Assembly: GCA_947846985.1 (NCBI GenBank)
Contig: CANTUZ010000001.1
Coordinates: forward strand, 71,689,521-71,753,520
Direction of reading: 5' to 3'
From: Fratercula arctica
Lineage: Eukaryota; Chordata; Aves; Charadriiformes; Alcidae
DNA: 64,000 nucleotides
Part shown: one piece after another, positions 25,210 to 38,836 of the stretch
How positions within the stretch are numbered: the stretch's first letter is position 1
Layout of the letters: each line of letters opens with the position of its first letter
Notes under the pieces: generated by a model
Database searches by the model: none
The model's input: the letters and a program-made list of their open reading frames with translations, nothing else
Told to the model about the DNA's origin: nothing
Made by a program: the position numbers and the translations under genes

Positions 25210-27257
25210 CTGGAATAATAAAAGTGTTAATTACTTAGGGCAAAGACTTGCAAATTATAGCCAAAATTGCTTTCTTTTCTAGCTTTCATAATATATTAAA
25301 GTCCATCTTTTTTCAAAGGCAATCAAATGAATGACATTGACCCCTGGCACTGAAAATCAAAGGGACCTGGGCACCAAAATTCCTTATTGCCTTCCAAAAT
25401 CTCCCTTATACAGATGACTATTTTGTTCTGCAAGTGGAAGAATGTGAGTTTCTAAAAGCATTAGATAAAAGATGTCAAACACAGAAGTCAAATGAATTTG
25501 GTCTGGAGTGGAAAAATGAAATTTATCTGGGAAGGTTCAGAATATTCAATAGTATCACTATACTTCATGTTCAGTGAAGCTACTGAACATCTAGGACGAC
25601 AGGAGTCAATATACTGCCAATTATGAAAAAGCTAATAAGAGCTTTTGAAATATTAGCAAGACTTCTTAATTGCTTTATGCCAACACAGATAAATTAATCT
25701 ACTACAGTAAATTACACACATATAGCAGAATAACTTTTTCCTAATTAATACTTAAAAACCTTCTTGATTCTCTAGCTCATTAGTCTGAAGCTGCTATTTT
25801 TGCTGACTATATATGTTTACCTGTAGTTAGCACCTTGTTGTGTCTGAGGAAAAACATCCTATCACAGCATAATTACTTGATTTTGTTAAATAAAAATCAA
25901 GGTTCTCCCTTCTTTGCCAGACCAAACAAACTACGCAGTGAAATCAGAGATACCTGGTCCCGGTGCTGCTGAGAAGGCTGTTTGTCTCCATCAATGAGGA
26001 CTACCTTTAGAAAACTGCTTTGCACACCATTTGAATGAAAGAACCAATTGTGAATTATAATTTTATTAAGCTTTCAACAGTGACAACACTGCAAACGTTA
26101 TGTTTTACAGTGGTTTTGCTGACCAGCTGCAGACCCCAACCACTACTTTTTGGAAGGCATTATGAAAATAGATGATTGAGAATCAGTAACCAAAGGACAG
26201 ACATAATCTGTCTCTGTGTCTCTGAAACACACAGGTATGTCTGTTTTTTTTTTAATATTGACTCTACTCAGAAGAGGTCAAAGAAACTAGATTTTAAATA
26301 AGAGATAAAGGAAACTAGCAGATATGTCAGCATCACCATCAATGCTCTTCTTCATTTTTCTACCAGTTACACCTGGAAGAAAGACAGACTTACAGTATGT
26401 AGGAGACAATTCAAACCACCCATGCCTGACACTTTTGGAAACCTTTCCTGTATTTTCAAGAAACAAGGGACGATAAAGAGAACTGTGAAGATGGGCTGTC
26501 ACTTAGAGACAGCTACAGCCCAGTGGAGGAAAGAATCATTTTTATATGCAGAATTCAGCTTGTAAACAAGGGGGGCTGGGGGGAAGGAGTAAAAACAAAG
26601 GGCAGCTCTGAGCAAAGAAGAAGATGGCTACGCTGAGAATCAGAATCCCTAAATTACGTCAAAGTTGGCAGTCAACTACCTGAGCCATAGCAAGAAATCC
26701 AGGTGATCGTCTCAGCACCAAATACTGTTGGTATTTAAGCTAATCAGATATTTCACCTGGTCGGCCTTAAATTTCTCTAGGTGACTGAAGTTTGATGCTG
26801 GGAATGCTTGGAAGTACCTAGTTCTACAGAGGCACCTTAGGCATCATTAGGCTGTAGAATGGGGCAGATATTGTAAAGCCACACGTTCACTCCCTTTGAC
26901 CCTTGTTCTTCAGCTGCTCACTATAAACCGGCACAGACACCAGCAGTCACAAGGAAGGAACCACCAGCTAGAACCGACATCACGAAGCTTTCAGGCCTTG
27001 ACATGTAAAATCTGTTACTACAGCTCCTAAACTGTCCTTGCCTCCAGCAGTCAAAGCTTCACATTACAGAGACTCTATACCAACAGCCCGTGCTGCCCGG
27101 CAGCTGCCTTTACTTGAGCTTGCTGGAGAAGATGAAGTTCTCCCAACTCACACCAAAGCTTGTTGTGCTGGGAAAGCCTGTGTTGTCTATGTAACACCAG
27201 CTCTGCTGCCCTAGAAAATGACCTTTTCCTTCCTTGCCCTGGTATGTTCCTTGGCAG

Positions 27258-27274
27258 AAAAAAAAAAAAAAAAA
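27258..27274. repeat. Poly-A run
   Basis: Seventeen consecutive A. No retrocopied transcript is recognisable on its 5' side. Confidence 0.9.
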
Positions 27275-28815
27275 TTCCAGGAAAAATAATCTACAAACAT
27301 TGCTCAAGGTTTTTCAATAGTATACTGTCTGTCTGCCTAAGGATTGTGTTAAAGAAGAGTCACCACAGTAGCTTAAATTGCATTTGTAAATTGGAGGGAA
27401 AAGACTGGGAAGGGAAACATTTCTTGTCTTTTTATTATGTACTATATATAACACAGTTAATTTAGCACAAATTTTCATTCAGAGGTCTTAAAAAAAGCAA
27501 AGAAAGAAATCTTAACGTCTTTGATGAATGCCCCTGAGGGAATCGTAGAGACACGTAATAATAAAACCCAAGGTAATCAAATGCAGGTTTTCTATGGCTG
27601 CTGAACTCAGCGCATGGTTTCAGTGCTCTACAGACAACATTAACTTCTGGAGCAACTGGAAGTTTGCAGACTGAATCTCCTTTCTGCTAAGAAAGCCTGG
27701 TAACAAATCCATTGAGTTTACAAAAAAGAAGAAAAAATCTACTTAAAAACTAGAGCTAAAGTCTTCACACACAAAAAAAAAAAAGATCTTGTCAACGTCA
27801 GAGAGAACTAAACGTACTCGACTTCCCCATCGCTACAATGCAACATAGTCTTTTTTCTTCCTTTCTTTGTTGGATTCTTTTCATTTATGACTCAGTTTTG
27901 GAACTGAAAGTCCTTTATCATTAAATCTAACCGTCTGTGTATTTGTGTTCTGTTACAATTAACGCAAAATATGTGATTCTGGTCTTTAACCAGATAATAT
28001 CTGGGAGGAGAGAAAATTCAATTAAAATAGTAGTTTATGTAAGGAAACAAAACTGTTGAATTCTGATTTATGGCAAAAGCTCTTTGGTCTATTAATAAAT
28101 CAAATAGCTCCATCTCTTTCCTGTCAAATGGAAGGGAAGATATATACTGTATATTACATCTGATGACACTGTTTTGATGTGAAAATGCCTTTTGGTAAAT
28201 GAATGAAAAAATACATTAAACACTGCCTGCATGTGGCTGCTTTCAGTGGTTATAAAGAAGCACAAAATTAACATAAGATTTCACAATGATCAAAGTTTTG
28301 TCCCTTTTTATGCTGATACCCACACTTCAGCAGCAAATGAAACATAAACTGTGATGTTCTCGTGTATTAACAACTAAGAGAAGCTGCAGCTAGACAGAAG
28401 TTAAAGCCAAAAGTGTTACTTCTACAGTGCACAAATCATGATTTGTGCTCTTTTCTAGGTAAAAGTCCATGAAAAAAATTAAATTCTCCACCACCACCTT
28501 TAATTTTCCTCTTACAGTGAATTTCTTCATCACTGTTAAGATACAGAAAACAAGATCAAAATATGGTCAAAAATAGCACTTCCCCAGTGCTTTGTGCAGC
28601 AGTTATCTGATGTGCCTGATTTCCAGTGTCTTATTTTCCACTTACAGAACTGCTGGGCACTAAAGATGTCCCAGCCTCAAAAGGAATGACAAGCTCCATG
28701 CCTACACAGACTGCAACCTTAACTGAGGCTTTCCGGTGCTTAATTTCCGTGAAAACTTGACTCCCAGTGCACATCAACAAGGCCACATCACTCACAAAAA
28801 CAGCTGGAGGCATTC

Positions 28816-28829
28816 TTTTTTTTTTTTTT
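28816..28829. repeat. Poly-T run just 5' of the longest CR1
   Basis: Fourteen T ending about 15 bp before the CR1-derived sequence begins. It may mark the insertion site or belong to older DNA. Confidence 0.85.
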
Positions 28830-29055
28830 CTGAAGGTATGTATAATATTTAAAAGGAGGGTTTACCACCTTTGGAAGAAGGGACAGGCAACTCAGGAGGA
28901 GTACAGAGATCTCGTTAGGTTATACACAGAAAAAATCAGGAAGGCAAAAGCCCAGCTGGAGCTCAGCTTGGCCACTAACATAAAGGACAACAAAAAAAGC
29001 TTTTATAAATACATCAACAAAAAGAGAGTCAGGGAGAATCTCCATCCCTTACTGG

Positions 29056-29520
29056 ATGTGGGGGGGGAAAGCTGCAACCAAGGACGAGGAGAAGGCTGAG
29101 ATACTTAATGCCTTCTTTGCCTCCACCTTCAATAGTCAGACCAGCTATCCCCAGAGTGTTCAGCCTCTGGAGCTGGATGATAAGGATGGAGAGCAGAACA
29201 ATCCACCCATAATCCAGGAGGAAGTAGTCAATGATCTGCTTCTGCACCTAGACACACATAAGTCTATGGGGCCAGATGGGATTCACCCAAGAGTACTCAG
29301 GGAGCTCACAGGAGAGCTCACCAAGCCTCTCTCCATCGTTTATCAACAATCCTGGTCAACAGGGGAGGTACCAGATGACTGGAGGGTGGCTAATGTGATG
29401 CCCATCTACAAGAAGGGTCGGAAGGAGGATCCGGGGAACTACAGGCCTGTCAGCCTGACCTCGGTACCAGGAAAGATCATGGAGAGGATCATCTTGAGTG
29501 AGCTCTCACGGGAAGTGTAG
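29056..29520 (+). pseudogene. CR1 ORF2 fragment, N-terminal RT part
   Basis: A 154-codon open frame inside the CR1 copy, covering the fingers of the reverse transcriptase (MGPDGIHPRVLREL, DDWRVANVMPIYKK, GNYRPVSLTSVPGK). It starts after a frame break in a G-run and ends at an internal TAG, where an intact element would read on. It is a relic of the CR1 polyprotein, not a host gene. Confidence 0.9.
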
Positions 29521-29777
29521 GGCAGCCAAGGGATCAGGGCCAGCCAGCATGGGTTTAGGAAAGGGAGGTCCTGCTTAACCAACCTGATCTCTTTCTATGA
29601 CCATGTGACCCGCCTCTGGATGCAGGGAAGGCTCCGGACATTGTCTGTCTGGACTTTGGTAAGGCCTTCGACACCGTCCCCCACAGCATTCTCCTGGAGA
29701 AGCTGGCAAATCGTGGCACAGACAAGTGTACTCTTCACTGGGTAAAAAACAGGCTGGATGGCCGTGCCCAGAGAGTT

Positions 29778-30152
29778 GTGATTAATGGGGTGAAATCCTC
29801 TTGGTGGCCAGTCACCAGCGGTGTCCCTCAGGACTCAGTTTTGGGGCCAGTTTTGTTTAATATCTTTATCAACGATCTGGATGAGGGGATTGAGTGCACC
29901 CTCAGTAAATTTGCAGATGACACCAAACTAGGTGGGAGTGTTGATCTGCTTGAGGGTAGGAAGGCTCTACAGAGGGACCTGGACAGGCTGGATCGATGGG
30001 CCAAGGTCAGTTGTATGAGGTTTAATATGGCCAAGTGCCGGGTCCTGCATTTTGGTCACAACAACCCCAAGCAACGCTACAGGCTTGGGGAAGAGTGGCT
30101 GGAAAGCTGCCCGGCAGAAAAGGACCTGGGGGTGCTGGTGGAGCCAGCTTAA
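29778..30152 (+). pseudogene. CR1 ORF2 fragment, catalytic RT part
   Basis: A 124-codon open frame holding the palm of the CR1 reverse transcriptase. It includes [20 protein letters not shown] (one Gly to Asp change in the usual VPQGSVLG), [14 protein letters not shown] with both catalytic Asp intact, and ending in AEKDLGVLV. It terminates early at 30150-30152; the downstream part continues in another frame. Broken by frameshifts. Confidence 0.9.
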
Positions 30153-30579
30153 CATGAGCCAGCAGTGTGCCCAGGTGGCCAAGAAGGCCAACAGCATTCT
30201 GGCTTGTATCAGGAATAGCGTGGCCAGCAGGAGTAGGGATGTGATCGTGCCTCTGTACTTGGCACTGGTGAGGCCTCACCTCGAGTACTGTGTTCGGTTC
30301 TGGGCCCCGCTGTACAAGAGGGATATTGAAGTGCTGGAGCGTGTCCAGGGGAGAGCTACCAAGCTGGTGAGGGGTCTGGAGACCAAGCCGTATGAGGAGA
30401 GGCTGAGGGAACTGGGCATGTTCAGTTTGGAGAAAAGGAGGCTGAGGGGAGACCTCATTGCCCTCTCCAACTACCTGAAAGGAGGCTGTAGAGAGGTGGG
30501 TGTTGGCCTCTTCTCCCAGGTGAATAATGACAGGACCAGAGGAAATGGTCTGAAGCTGTGGCAGGGGAGGTTTAGATGA
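30052..30579 (+). pseudogene. CR1 ORF2 fragment, C-terminal part in shifted frame
   Basis: A 175-codon frame whose second half is genuine CR1 C-terminal coding sequence: [40 protein letters not shown] and [10 protein letters not shown]. Its first part overlaps the preceding fragment out of frame. The switch marks an indel around 30150. It ends at a stop shortly before the 3' UTR. Confidence 0.85.
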
Positions 30580-32471
30580 GATATTAGGAAGAATTACTTT
30601 ACTGAAAGAGTGGTCAGGCACCGGAACAGCCTGCCCAGGGAGGTGGTTGAGTCACCAACCCTACAGATATTTAACAAACATCTAGATTTGGCACTTCAGG
30701 GCATGCTCTAGTGACAGAGATTGTAGGGTTTTTTTTTTTTGTGTGTGTGTATGGTTGGACTCGATGATCTCAAAGGTCCTTTCCAACCATGAGGGTTCTA
30801 TGATTCTATGTGTCCCAAACTTGTGCCTTGCACACCGCTGATTTGAACAACTGGCTTTCTGGTTGATACAAACCTGGGAGAGATTCACTGATTGCAAATA
30901 AGTTCCCCAGAGTATTTCACAAAACTGTTGAATGGCAAAGGCCAGGGCTAAATTCTGTTCATGTCAGTCATATATTTCTGCTAAACAACTTGTTCTCCTT
31001 TTGCTACAATGTACACTTTACTTGCCATAACTAATTCTAAGGAGAAGTCTCTGCAAAATAAAGTGAGGCAAAATATCTTTCTTCCACTTAAGGCAGATAT
31101 TTTACTACTAGGTAGCGCTTAATTTGGAGCACAGACTGGTCATTGTTAAGATGTTACAGAAAAACTGTGTTTGAAAGGATACTTGAAGGTCACTTGGAGA
31201 AAACAAGAAATCTAAAAGAAGGGACAGAAATGATTATACTAGTTTCAGTGAGTGCTGACTTTGAAAAAAGTCAACATGAGCACCACGTATGTCGAAGTCT
31301 AAGCGAAGTCAAGCATGCTCAATTATTTTAACAGAGAAAAAGAAACAGCAATCAAAAGTCAAAAGTTTTTACTCCTGCATTAACTCTAAGGCTGCACACA
31401 ATCATATTCCCACTTGTGCCTCTCTCCCTCTAGGCCAATCAATCTCAAATTCTCTTTGAAACAGTGAAAGAGCAACAGTACCAGAGATGGATGATATTTA
31501 GGAGTCGAGAAAGGCAGATATGGCTTCCATGAAACTGAACAGGGAACTGAATCCTTGTTTCCCTTTGTCTTGAGCAAATGGGACTAGTGTAAACCCCTCT
31601 GCCCATGCTATTCATGCTATCTTAGCACTTGCAGGCTCTAAAAAATTAGTACTTTCATTCCTTTCCAATGTTAGGTATTGCCGCTGCTTTTTTGACACAG
31701 TAAGGATGGCTATAAGCATCATCCCATCCAGGCGCCAATTTGGTTCTCTGCTGGTCTTTCAGATGGACGCTGCTGCTCCTGTTGGGTTTGAATTTCACAT
31801 CACCATCATGGTATCACAGCAATGTCGCTCTACAGCAAGGCTCCCAAGCCATGCTCTCTGCACACTGGTGACAGGATGCAAGTTACTTCAAAGAGCAAAA
31901 CCACAAAATACGTCTGGTTGCCTTTGCTCTGGAGAATGCAGGGAATGGTTGGATGGTTGGTAAACACTTCTGAAAAACTGCATGACCACAGGCCTGCACG
32001 CAGGGGATGAGAAGGTAAATCTGGTGACATGCCTTGTCCTGTGCTGCATGGCCTAGCAAGACACCAGGAACCTGGGGCTGTGACCATGGCACAACAGAAT
32101 TCTTTTTGCTGTGGGTAAAAGTCATAACAAGGTCTTGAAAGATGTGAAACAGAGGTTTCAGTCATTTCTTCCCATACAGTTTGAGAGTTTCAGAAATACA
32201 GAAATAAAGAAATAAATCATTTTGTCAACCACGAATACATGGAAACACTCAGGTATATCCCCACATTGGGGTTGTTCATACCCTGCATTCAGAAGTGTAC
32301 AGTGACTAAATGTTATCCACTTCATTCTAGTGCTAAGACTTCTTTCTTACCAATATAATTTTAAAAAACAGGTCTTGAAGGTTTCTGCATGTATGAAATG
32401 ATGCCCAAGATAAATTGGAGTGAAGATTACTTCTTGCTTCACTCTTCTGCCACATAATGCCATATCAAAAT

Positions 32472-32507
32472 GAAAAAAAAGAAAAAAAAGAGGAAAAAAA
32501 AAAGAAG
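32472..32507. repeat. GA-rich low-complexity (GAAAAAAAA)n
   Basis: Purine-only run of A blocks separated by single G residues in intron 2. Confidence 0.85.
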
Positions 32508-35500
32508 GGATTAAATTCAATAATAAGAATCTAACTTGCCTCAGATACCTGACTTCAAGTTTTGATTTTGCCAAAATAGCCTTAGCTCACTGCCTTCGTC
32601 TGAAAAAACTGCTGACTTTTTAGGAACTCATAGGTATTTCTGAAAGCTTGAAACTTGTCAAAAGGACACACAGTGATACTTACATTAGGTATTCTATGTA
32701 CTCAGGGATTCCACAGAATATATTTCTTTCCTTCAGGAGTTTTCTTGCTAGGGAAATGTTTAGCATCCTCTCCATAAATCCTACTTCTTCCAATTTCTTA
32801 AAACTAGGGAAATTCATTCTTACTCTAAATGCAGCAATGGGAAGGCTTATTCTCCTTACGTAAGCTGACTTAGTCAGATTGCAAAAACCTGCTAAATATT
32901 GATTCTTTCAAAGCTGAATTTCAAATTAAATTGCAGATGTAAAGGGGTTTGTGACTAGGCTTTAACAATGCTCTACCTATTAAACCTGATAAAGAGTTCC
33001 ATTTAAAACAATACCTTAGGTCTGCAATAATTGGTCTGTGTCTCTGGGGGAAGCACAAAAGTAGACAGGAGAAGAAAACAGAATGGAAAGGCGTTTTCTT
33101 CAAAATTTTTCTTAAAATAAACCACTGTCCCTTTTCTCTCAGGTGACTGTTGATGTATCACCCTCTGAAAAACTTATATCCTAAAAATGCAAAGTGTTGA
33201 GGGGAAGAAAATGTTACAAGGCCTCTACAGAGTGGGAAACGAACAGGTAGATGGATGAAGGAACTATACAGATTTGTCACAAAAAAAAGGGATTGAATTT
33301 AGCTCTTTCCAACATGACTTTGGAGCTCCAGCCATAAGATCATTCTGAATCTCTACAGTGAAATGCCAGCCTTTCCGACTCTGCTGGCAACCTTGCGAAC
33401 TGTCATAGCTGAAGAAGCAGAGCATGCTGCTCTGCCAGATGAGCTAGTCTGACAATTACACAGTGTTCAAACAACATACTCCCCTTCATTAAATGTGTGT
33501 TGTATGGGTGATTTAATGGCCTGCTAGTGATATTAATAATGCATAGTTATTAAAATGTTTTCCTTTATTCATCTGCCCTACTTTACTGCCGCAGAAACCA
33601 GAGTTTGATGTTCAGTTCTTCCTTCCAATAGGACAGCATGAGTACCCCAGGATGCCCTTGGGTGACAGTGACAGTTACCCGCTTATCACATTGTGTTTAT
33701 TGGCTATGCTGGGGATCTTATCCAGACTTCTCCCTGCAGTACACTTGCTGGATGAGGGCTCTGGGATTTGTTTTGGCGTTTATGTCTGGAGGAAACACAA
33801 AGGGAGAAATGGAGTCATGGGGACAACTCAAAGGAAATATTTAATAGACAAAAATCTGCCTCAGAGAGAAAAATAGTGTTCCAGTTTAAAGGATTTTAAG
33901 TGCAATAAGAACGCATTCTCCTAATGCATCTGTCTGTCCTATTATTGCTTTAGATAGCAGTACCCTGCATTTACCATATAAAATTAATCTGACCTTTTAT
34001 TAATGTTCAACGGGAATTACATATTGATTTTATGTATCCAAAGCATGCAGACTGTTTAAATACTAATAGAGTGAAATGTTTTAATGTCCAAACTGCATTA
34101 GTCTCTCTGGCAGAATTTATCTGTGCCACTAATTCACAGGAAAAGGAAGAAACAGTTTGATCTATGCTATTTAGGAACTAAACAGATCCAGCCGTACATC
34201 AGAATTTAATAGCTTTGTTTTCTACACTGACAACTACTACTATAATTGGATTTTTTCAGCACTGTTTGTTTAAATGGAACAGTGATGTTCAGTATTCAGA
34301 AACATTGGAACAGCTGAGCAAGCCAAATATGTGTTAGGGGGCTGATCTTCCTCTGGCTGACCTAAGTAAAAGTCTTTCCCTTTGTAGAAAATAATAGAGG
34401 GATTCAGCTTGCAGGAAAAGAAATGTGTTGCTTGCAAGGCCTAGGAAGACCTCAATAATTCTATAACACCCATTGACACTATGACATCTATTGACACTGC
34501 TGTTAGTCAATCACAGGACAAAAGGACCAAAAAAATGTCAACAACACTGAAAATACAACCCATGAAAGTTCTAATGTCCCTTGGGATGATGGCCATCCTT
34601 AGCAATGCACTGAAAATTACAGAGGTGCAAATGAATTCGTTCATGGACTGTAGTAGCACTGGAGAGTGGTAAGGGAGTATGTCAAGGCTGAAATATGGAC
34701 ACCCAGACCTGGACAATTAAGAAAGTGGTATCTGCCTGTTCCAGAAGCCAGCCACTGAAATAAATGACGGGGTTCATAGTCTGTAAGAACCAACCTCAGC
34801 ATTAGCTTAGCGCTTCTACTAAGTCACAAACCGAGCCTCTCCAGGGCTTGCAAAACTCTGCACACAACCCGCACTGCTCCTCCAGACGCTTTTTGCTTCA
34901 GGGTGACCAACACTCGGTAAGACATAACCCTCCCCACTCTCCAGTGCTTTCCCCTTTCTGGAGAGATTTCTAGCAGTATTTCTGCTGCATTTCGTAACTG
35001 CTGGAAGAAAACCTCACTTGATCAGTGGCAGAAGCATTGCACGGTCATTTTAATTTAGTAGCACAACAGCTCAGGTCAGCTTCTGAATATACCTTGGCCT
35101 ATGCTCCTGCTCTAGTCCGGGCTGCAGGCCAGTCTGACTTCTTGTGGGATGAAGTTCTGCCAGAAGAAATGGGAATGGGAAGGACTAAGACCCTTCAACC
35201 AGAAGAGGGAAATGCCAAGCACCTCGCTTACATCATTGCACAAATAAAATCCAGAACACCAGAGTCCTGACAGGAGAGAGAGTGGCTGGTAATGAAGGGT
35301 TGTCCTTACGAATGGTAAAACCTAACAGTAGCTGCTGTAGTGTCACAACACAGTTAAACACACCAAAGCTCAATGAGCCATCTCAACCTGAGGACAGGGA
35401 ATCTGGATAAAAGCAGCTTTACCTTGCATGGCATTATGTTCAAGAAACATTTCTAGGATGTGAGGCAAACCTGTAACATACAGCAATTGTCCAAGAAACT

Positions 35501-36434
35501 GAGAGACTCCAGCCCCTGCCAGCTGCAGGAGACCACAGAGGGAAAGAAGTCCCAATGAAAAGACACCTTTTATTCCAAACACTACAGGGCAGCATTCATA
35601 CCAGCACTATCACAGGTTTGTCAGCCTTTCCACGAGCATCTCCAGCGTGAGAAGGCTATATAACCAAGTAAAAACTCCCCGAGCTGGACACTGGCATGCT
35701 GTTTTTGCTTGGAAATGTATCTTGTATCAACATTCACCACCACATGCCTGCCCCACTAATGCTCCTAAGGCAAACACGGCATTCAGAGTGCACCTTCTCT
35801 GCTTCTTCCCAGCTGTTTCTGTATTTCTCTCATAGCCCTGGGGAGAGGGTGGAGAAGATTTACAGTCAGTCTGAGTGCAGCAGGGCCGTGGCTGGCCTGC
35901 TTGGTACATGGGGAAGTTGGGATAGCTGCAGAACACTTTGGTTAGGAGCTCTGCTCTCTGGTCTGTCTATTTGCCTCTACTATCTATTTTACTGAACAAG
36001 TTCTTTTTCAATCAACACAGTAAAGACTCCAGTAGCAAAGTGAAAAACACCTTTTTAAAAACTTAAGAAATTCAAGGGGGATTTTTTTCAGACACCAGCT
36101 GATTGCATAGATCTTATGAAAAGAAAATCATGATGGCCTTGACAGTTCCAAAACAGGACAGCAGAGCTGGGAAATGAGCTGAGTGGGATGAACATGTATC
36201 GCTGGGGTAGGAATTGAGGTTCACTTCCCTGTATAGCACTCTAGCCAGCCTCATGTTTCAGGCATGCACGATGGTTACGAAGTTACTGCATAGTCTTGTC
36301 TTCAGTAATCTGTATGCTTTGTTCAGTTAAGTGTAGTACTAAAACATAGATGGATACGACCTGTTGAATCAGAGCACAGAAGGACAGCAGAGTCTATTAC
36401 TCCTGTGAAGGCTTCCCTCACCAGCTATCTTATC

Positions 36435-37415
36435 CTATGGGCAGATGTCATCTACTTGGACTTCCGCAAGGCCTTTGATACGTTCCTCCACAACATTCTT
36501 ACTGCTAACTCAGAGAGAAATGGGTTTGATGGGTGGACTGTTAGATGGATAAGGAATTGGCCAGATGGCTGTGTCCGAAGAGTTACAGTCAATGGTTCAA
36601 TGTCCAAGTGGAAACCAGTAATGTGTGGTGTCCCTCAAAGGTCTGTACTGGAACCAGTACTATATATCAATGATGTAGACAGTGGGACTCAGTGCACCCT
36701 CAGTAAGTTTGCAGATGAAACTAACCTGAGTGGTGCAGTTGATACGCTTGAGGGAAAGGATGGCATCCAGAGGGACCTTGAAGGCTTGAGAAATGGGCCC
36801 ATGTGAACTTCATGAAGTTCAACATGGCCAAGTGCAAGGTCCTGCACCTGGGTCAGGGCAATCCCCAACATCAATACAGACTGGGGGATGAATGGATTGA
36901 GAGCAGCCCTGTGGAGTAGGACTTGGAGATACTGGTGCATGAAAAACTGGTTATGTGCCAGCAATGTGTGCTTGCAGCCCAGAAAGCCAACCACATCCTG
37001 GGCTGCATCAAAAGAAGCATGGCCAGCAGGTCAAGGGAGACCCCACCTGGAGTGCTGCCCCCACCTCTGGGTCTCCAGTACAAGAAAGATATGGACCTGC
37101 TACAGCGGGTCCAGAGGAGGGCCATAAAAATGATCTGAGGGCTGGAACACCTCTCCTGTGAAGAAAGGTTGAGAGAGTTGGGGTTCAGCCTGGAGAAGAC
37201 AAGGCTCCAGGGAGACCTCATTGAGGCCTTTCAATATATAAAGGGGTCTTATGTGAAAGATGGAGAGACTTTTTACCAAGGCTTGCAGTGACAGGACAAG
37301 GGGCAACAGTTTTAAACTGAAAGAGAGCAGATTTAGATTTATGGCAGGGGTATTGGATAAGATGGTCTTCAAAGGTTCCTTTCAAACCCAAGCTATTCTA
37401 TGATTACATGATTCT
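36435..37415 (+). mobile_element. CR1 LINE copy with internal 3' deletion and mutated RT box
   Basis: A second CR1 copy. It begins inside the RT ([19 protein letters not shown]) and continues through [13 protein letters not shown] to [14 protein letters not shown] at about 36700-36740. Here the second catalytic Asp is Glu. The C-terminal region ([14 protein letters not shown] frames, HLECCPHL) is broken. Around 37345 the sequence jumps from the TTTAGATTT of the pre-3' UTR straight to ATGGCAGGGG near the 3' end. Compared with the copy at 49503, this lacks roughly 150 bp. It ends at ctattctatgattacatgattc. Inactive, antisense to ATP10A. Confidence 0.92.
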
Positions 37416-38810
37416 TATGCAAATATTCATTATTATAAGCATTCAATAAATGTGAGATGTGGAAGTGCAACCAATGAGAACAAATGTCAAGAACAAGACC
37501 GACAGGGAGAACACAAATTAATAAAATAGTTAGTGCAATTTTTCTTCCATGTTATTAACAGTTATCTACCTTAATCAAGGTAGAAACAGCTTCCTGTGGA
37601 CCACCAGGAGATACTCCATTGCTTTTTTTTCTTAATAGCTGCTATGGCCTACCTCCATGTAGTTAATAGCAGGACAAAGTCATTTTTATCACTTCCTGTT
37701 AGACTGCAGCAGCCCTTAAGTCAGATCCCTGTGATCTCAGCCATACAGGCCCCATTGCTATACAGGTATTTGAGTATACTTAACCATCCAGGGCACGGTT
37801 TTGAATCTGGTATTTGATGAAGTCAGGCCAAAAATATAATAAGCAAAAAAGCTTGGAAAAATTAAGTAGAGGCTGTACAATGCTTATGACAACTTATACA
37901 TGATTTCTAACTATGTGGTATGTTAAATATCAAATTCTCTTTTTCTTAGTAGCCAAAAGGCTGTGTTCACTGTTTTCATGTAAACCAGTCCATTACTGTG
38001 TCATTAAGAAAACTGAATTACTGTATTAACACTGTTGTCTATAAATTTCCATGCACTAATGATGTTTTTTATTCAAAACCAAATGGAAATATAAGCACTA
38101 TAGTTCTGTGTGGAAAACAGCATCTTCTCCAGTCACGTACCTACAGGACAATCATAGCTTTCTCTCTCACAAGCACTTACACATATGTAAAGCGTCTGAC
38201 CATAAAAGAGTCATAACAGAGCTTGAAAGTATCAATCTGAGCACTTCCCATGTAAGTAACATTTTAATGCAAATTTCTACTGGCCTCCATGCCCTCATCA
38301 GTACTAAAATGTGTAAGAGACTTGGAGGGTAGCAGGTGGAGAAAAGAGAAGTGGGGTGAGGGTTCACCTCCTGGATGCTGAGATAAACACAGGAGTTCCT
38401 CATTCTGTTGCTCTGCCTTTTCTGGCAGAAAAGCAGACCCCTTTTCCACCTCAATGCTTCCAAAAGAAGTGAGACTATACCATCATAGCTGCAGTTATAC
38501 GTGGCTTAATACTGTGAACTTGCTCTGGAAAAGATGGCCTTCCCATCCTTTCCTAACCCCTGATACTGCCAACTGGGGTAGTGGTATCAGAGACAAGTGT
38601 AGTGTGACATGTTTCCAGCTCAAAAATCCCGGCCCTAAAATCAGGAGTTCTCAGTGTTACATTACAAAATCTCGTTTCTGAGAACAAATATTCTAGATAT
38701 TTCCTGTTCCCAGCTGACAGGCCAATGTATGGCTAAGAAATAAACAGTTCCAGAATGAAACTTTTGTTCAGTAAAACTGAATTAGGCTAGGAGATCAGAA
38801 AAGTCACGAC

Positions 38811-38836
38811 AAAAAATAAAAAAATAAAAAAAAATT
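38811..38836. repeat. A-rich low-complexity
   Basis: A runs with single T interruptions in intron 2. Confidence 0.85.

Larger units (their letters stand above)
28845..30810 (+). mobile_element. CR1 LINE, 5'-truncated, reverse transcriptase broken
   Basis: About 2 kb of a CR1 retrotransposon, the longest copy here. The pre-RT linker reads YRDLVRLYTEKIRKAKAQLE. A frame break at the G-run near 29060 leads into the RT core: HKSMGPDGIHPRVLREL, PDDWRVANVMPIYKKG and NYRPVSLTS, ending in a stop at 29518-29520. After further frame changes come [34 protein letters not shown] and the catalytic FADDT box (29910-29924). Then come the RT thumb and the C-terminal [13 protein letters not shown] region in a shifted frame (30052-30579). 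The 3' UTR ends with GATGATCTCAAAGGTCC and ttctatgattctatg. Truncated before the endonuclease, so not autonomous. It lies antisense to ATP10A. Confidence 0.95.

Noticed and set aside
30022..30621. 199-codon minus-strand open frame, the longest in the window
   Set aside because: It is the antisense shadow of CR1 coding sequence.
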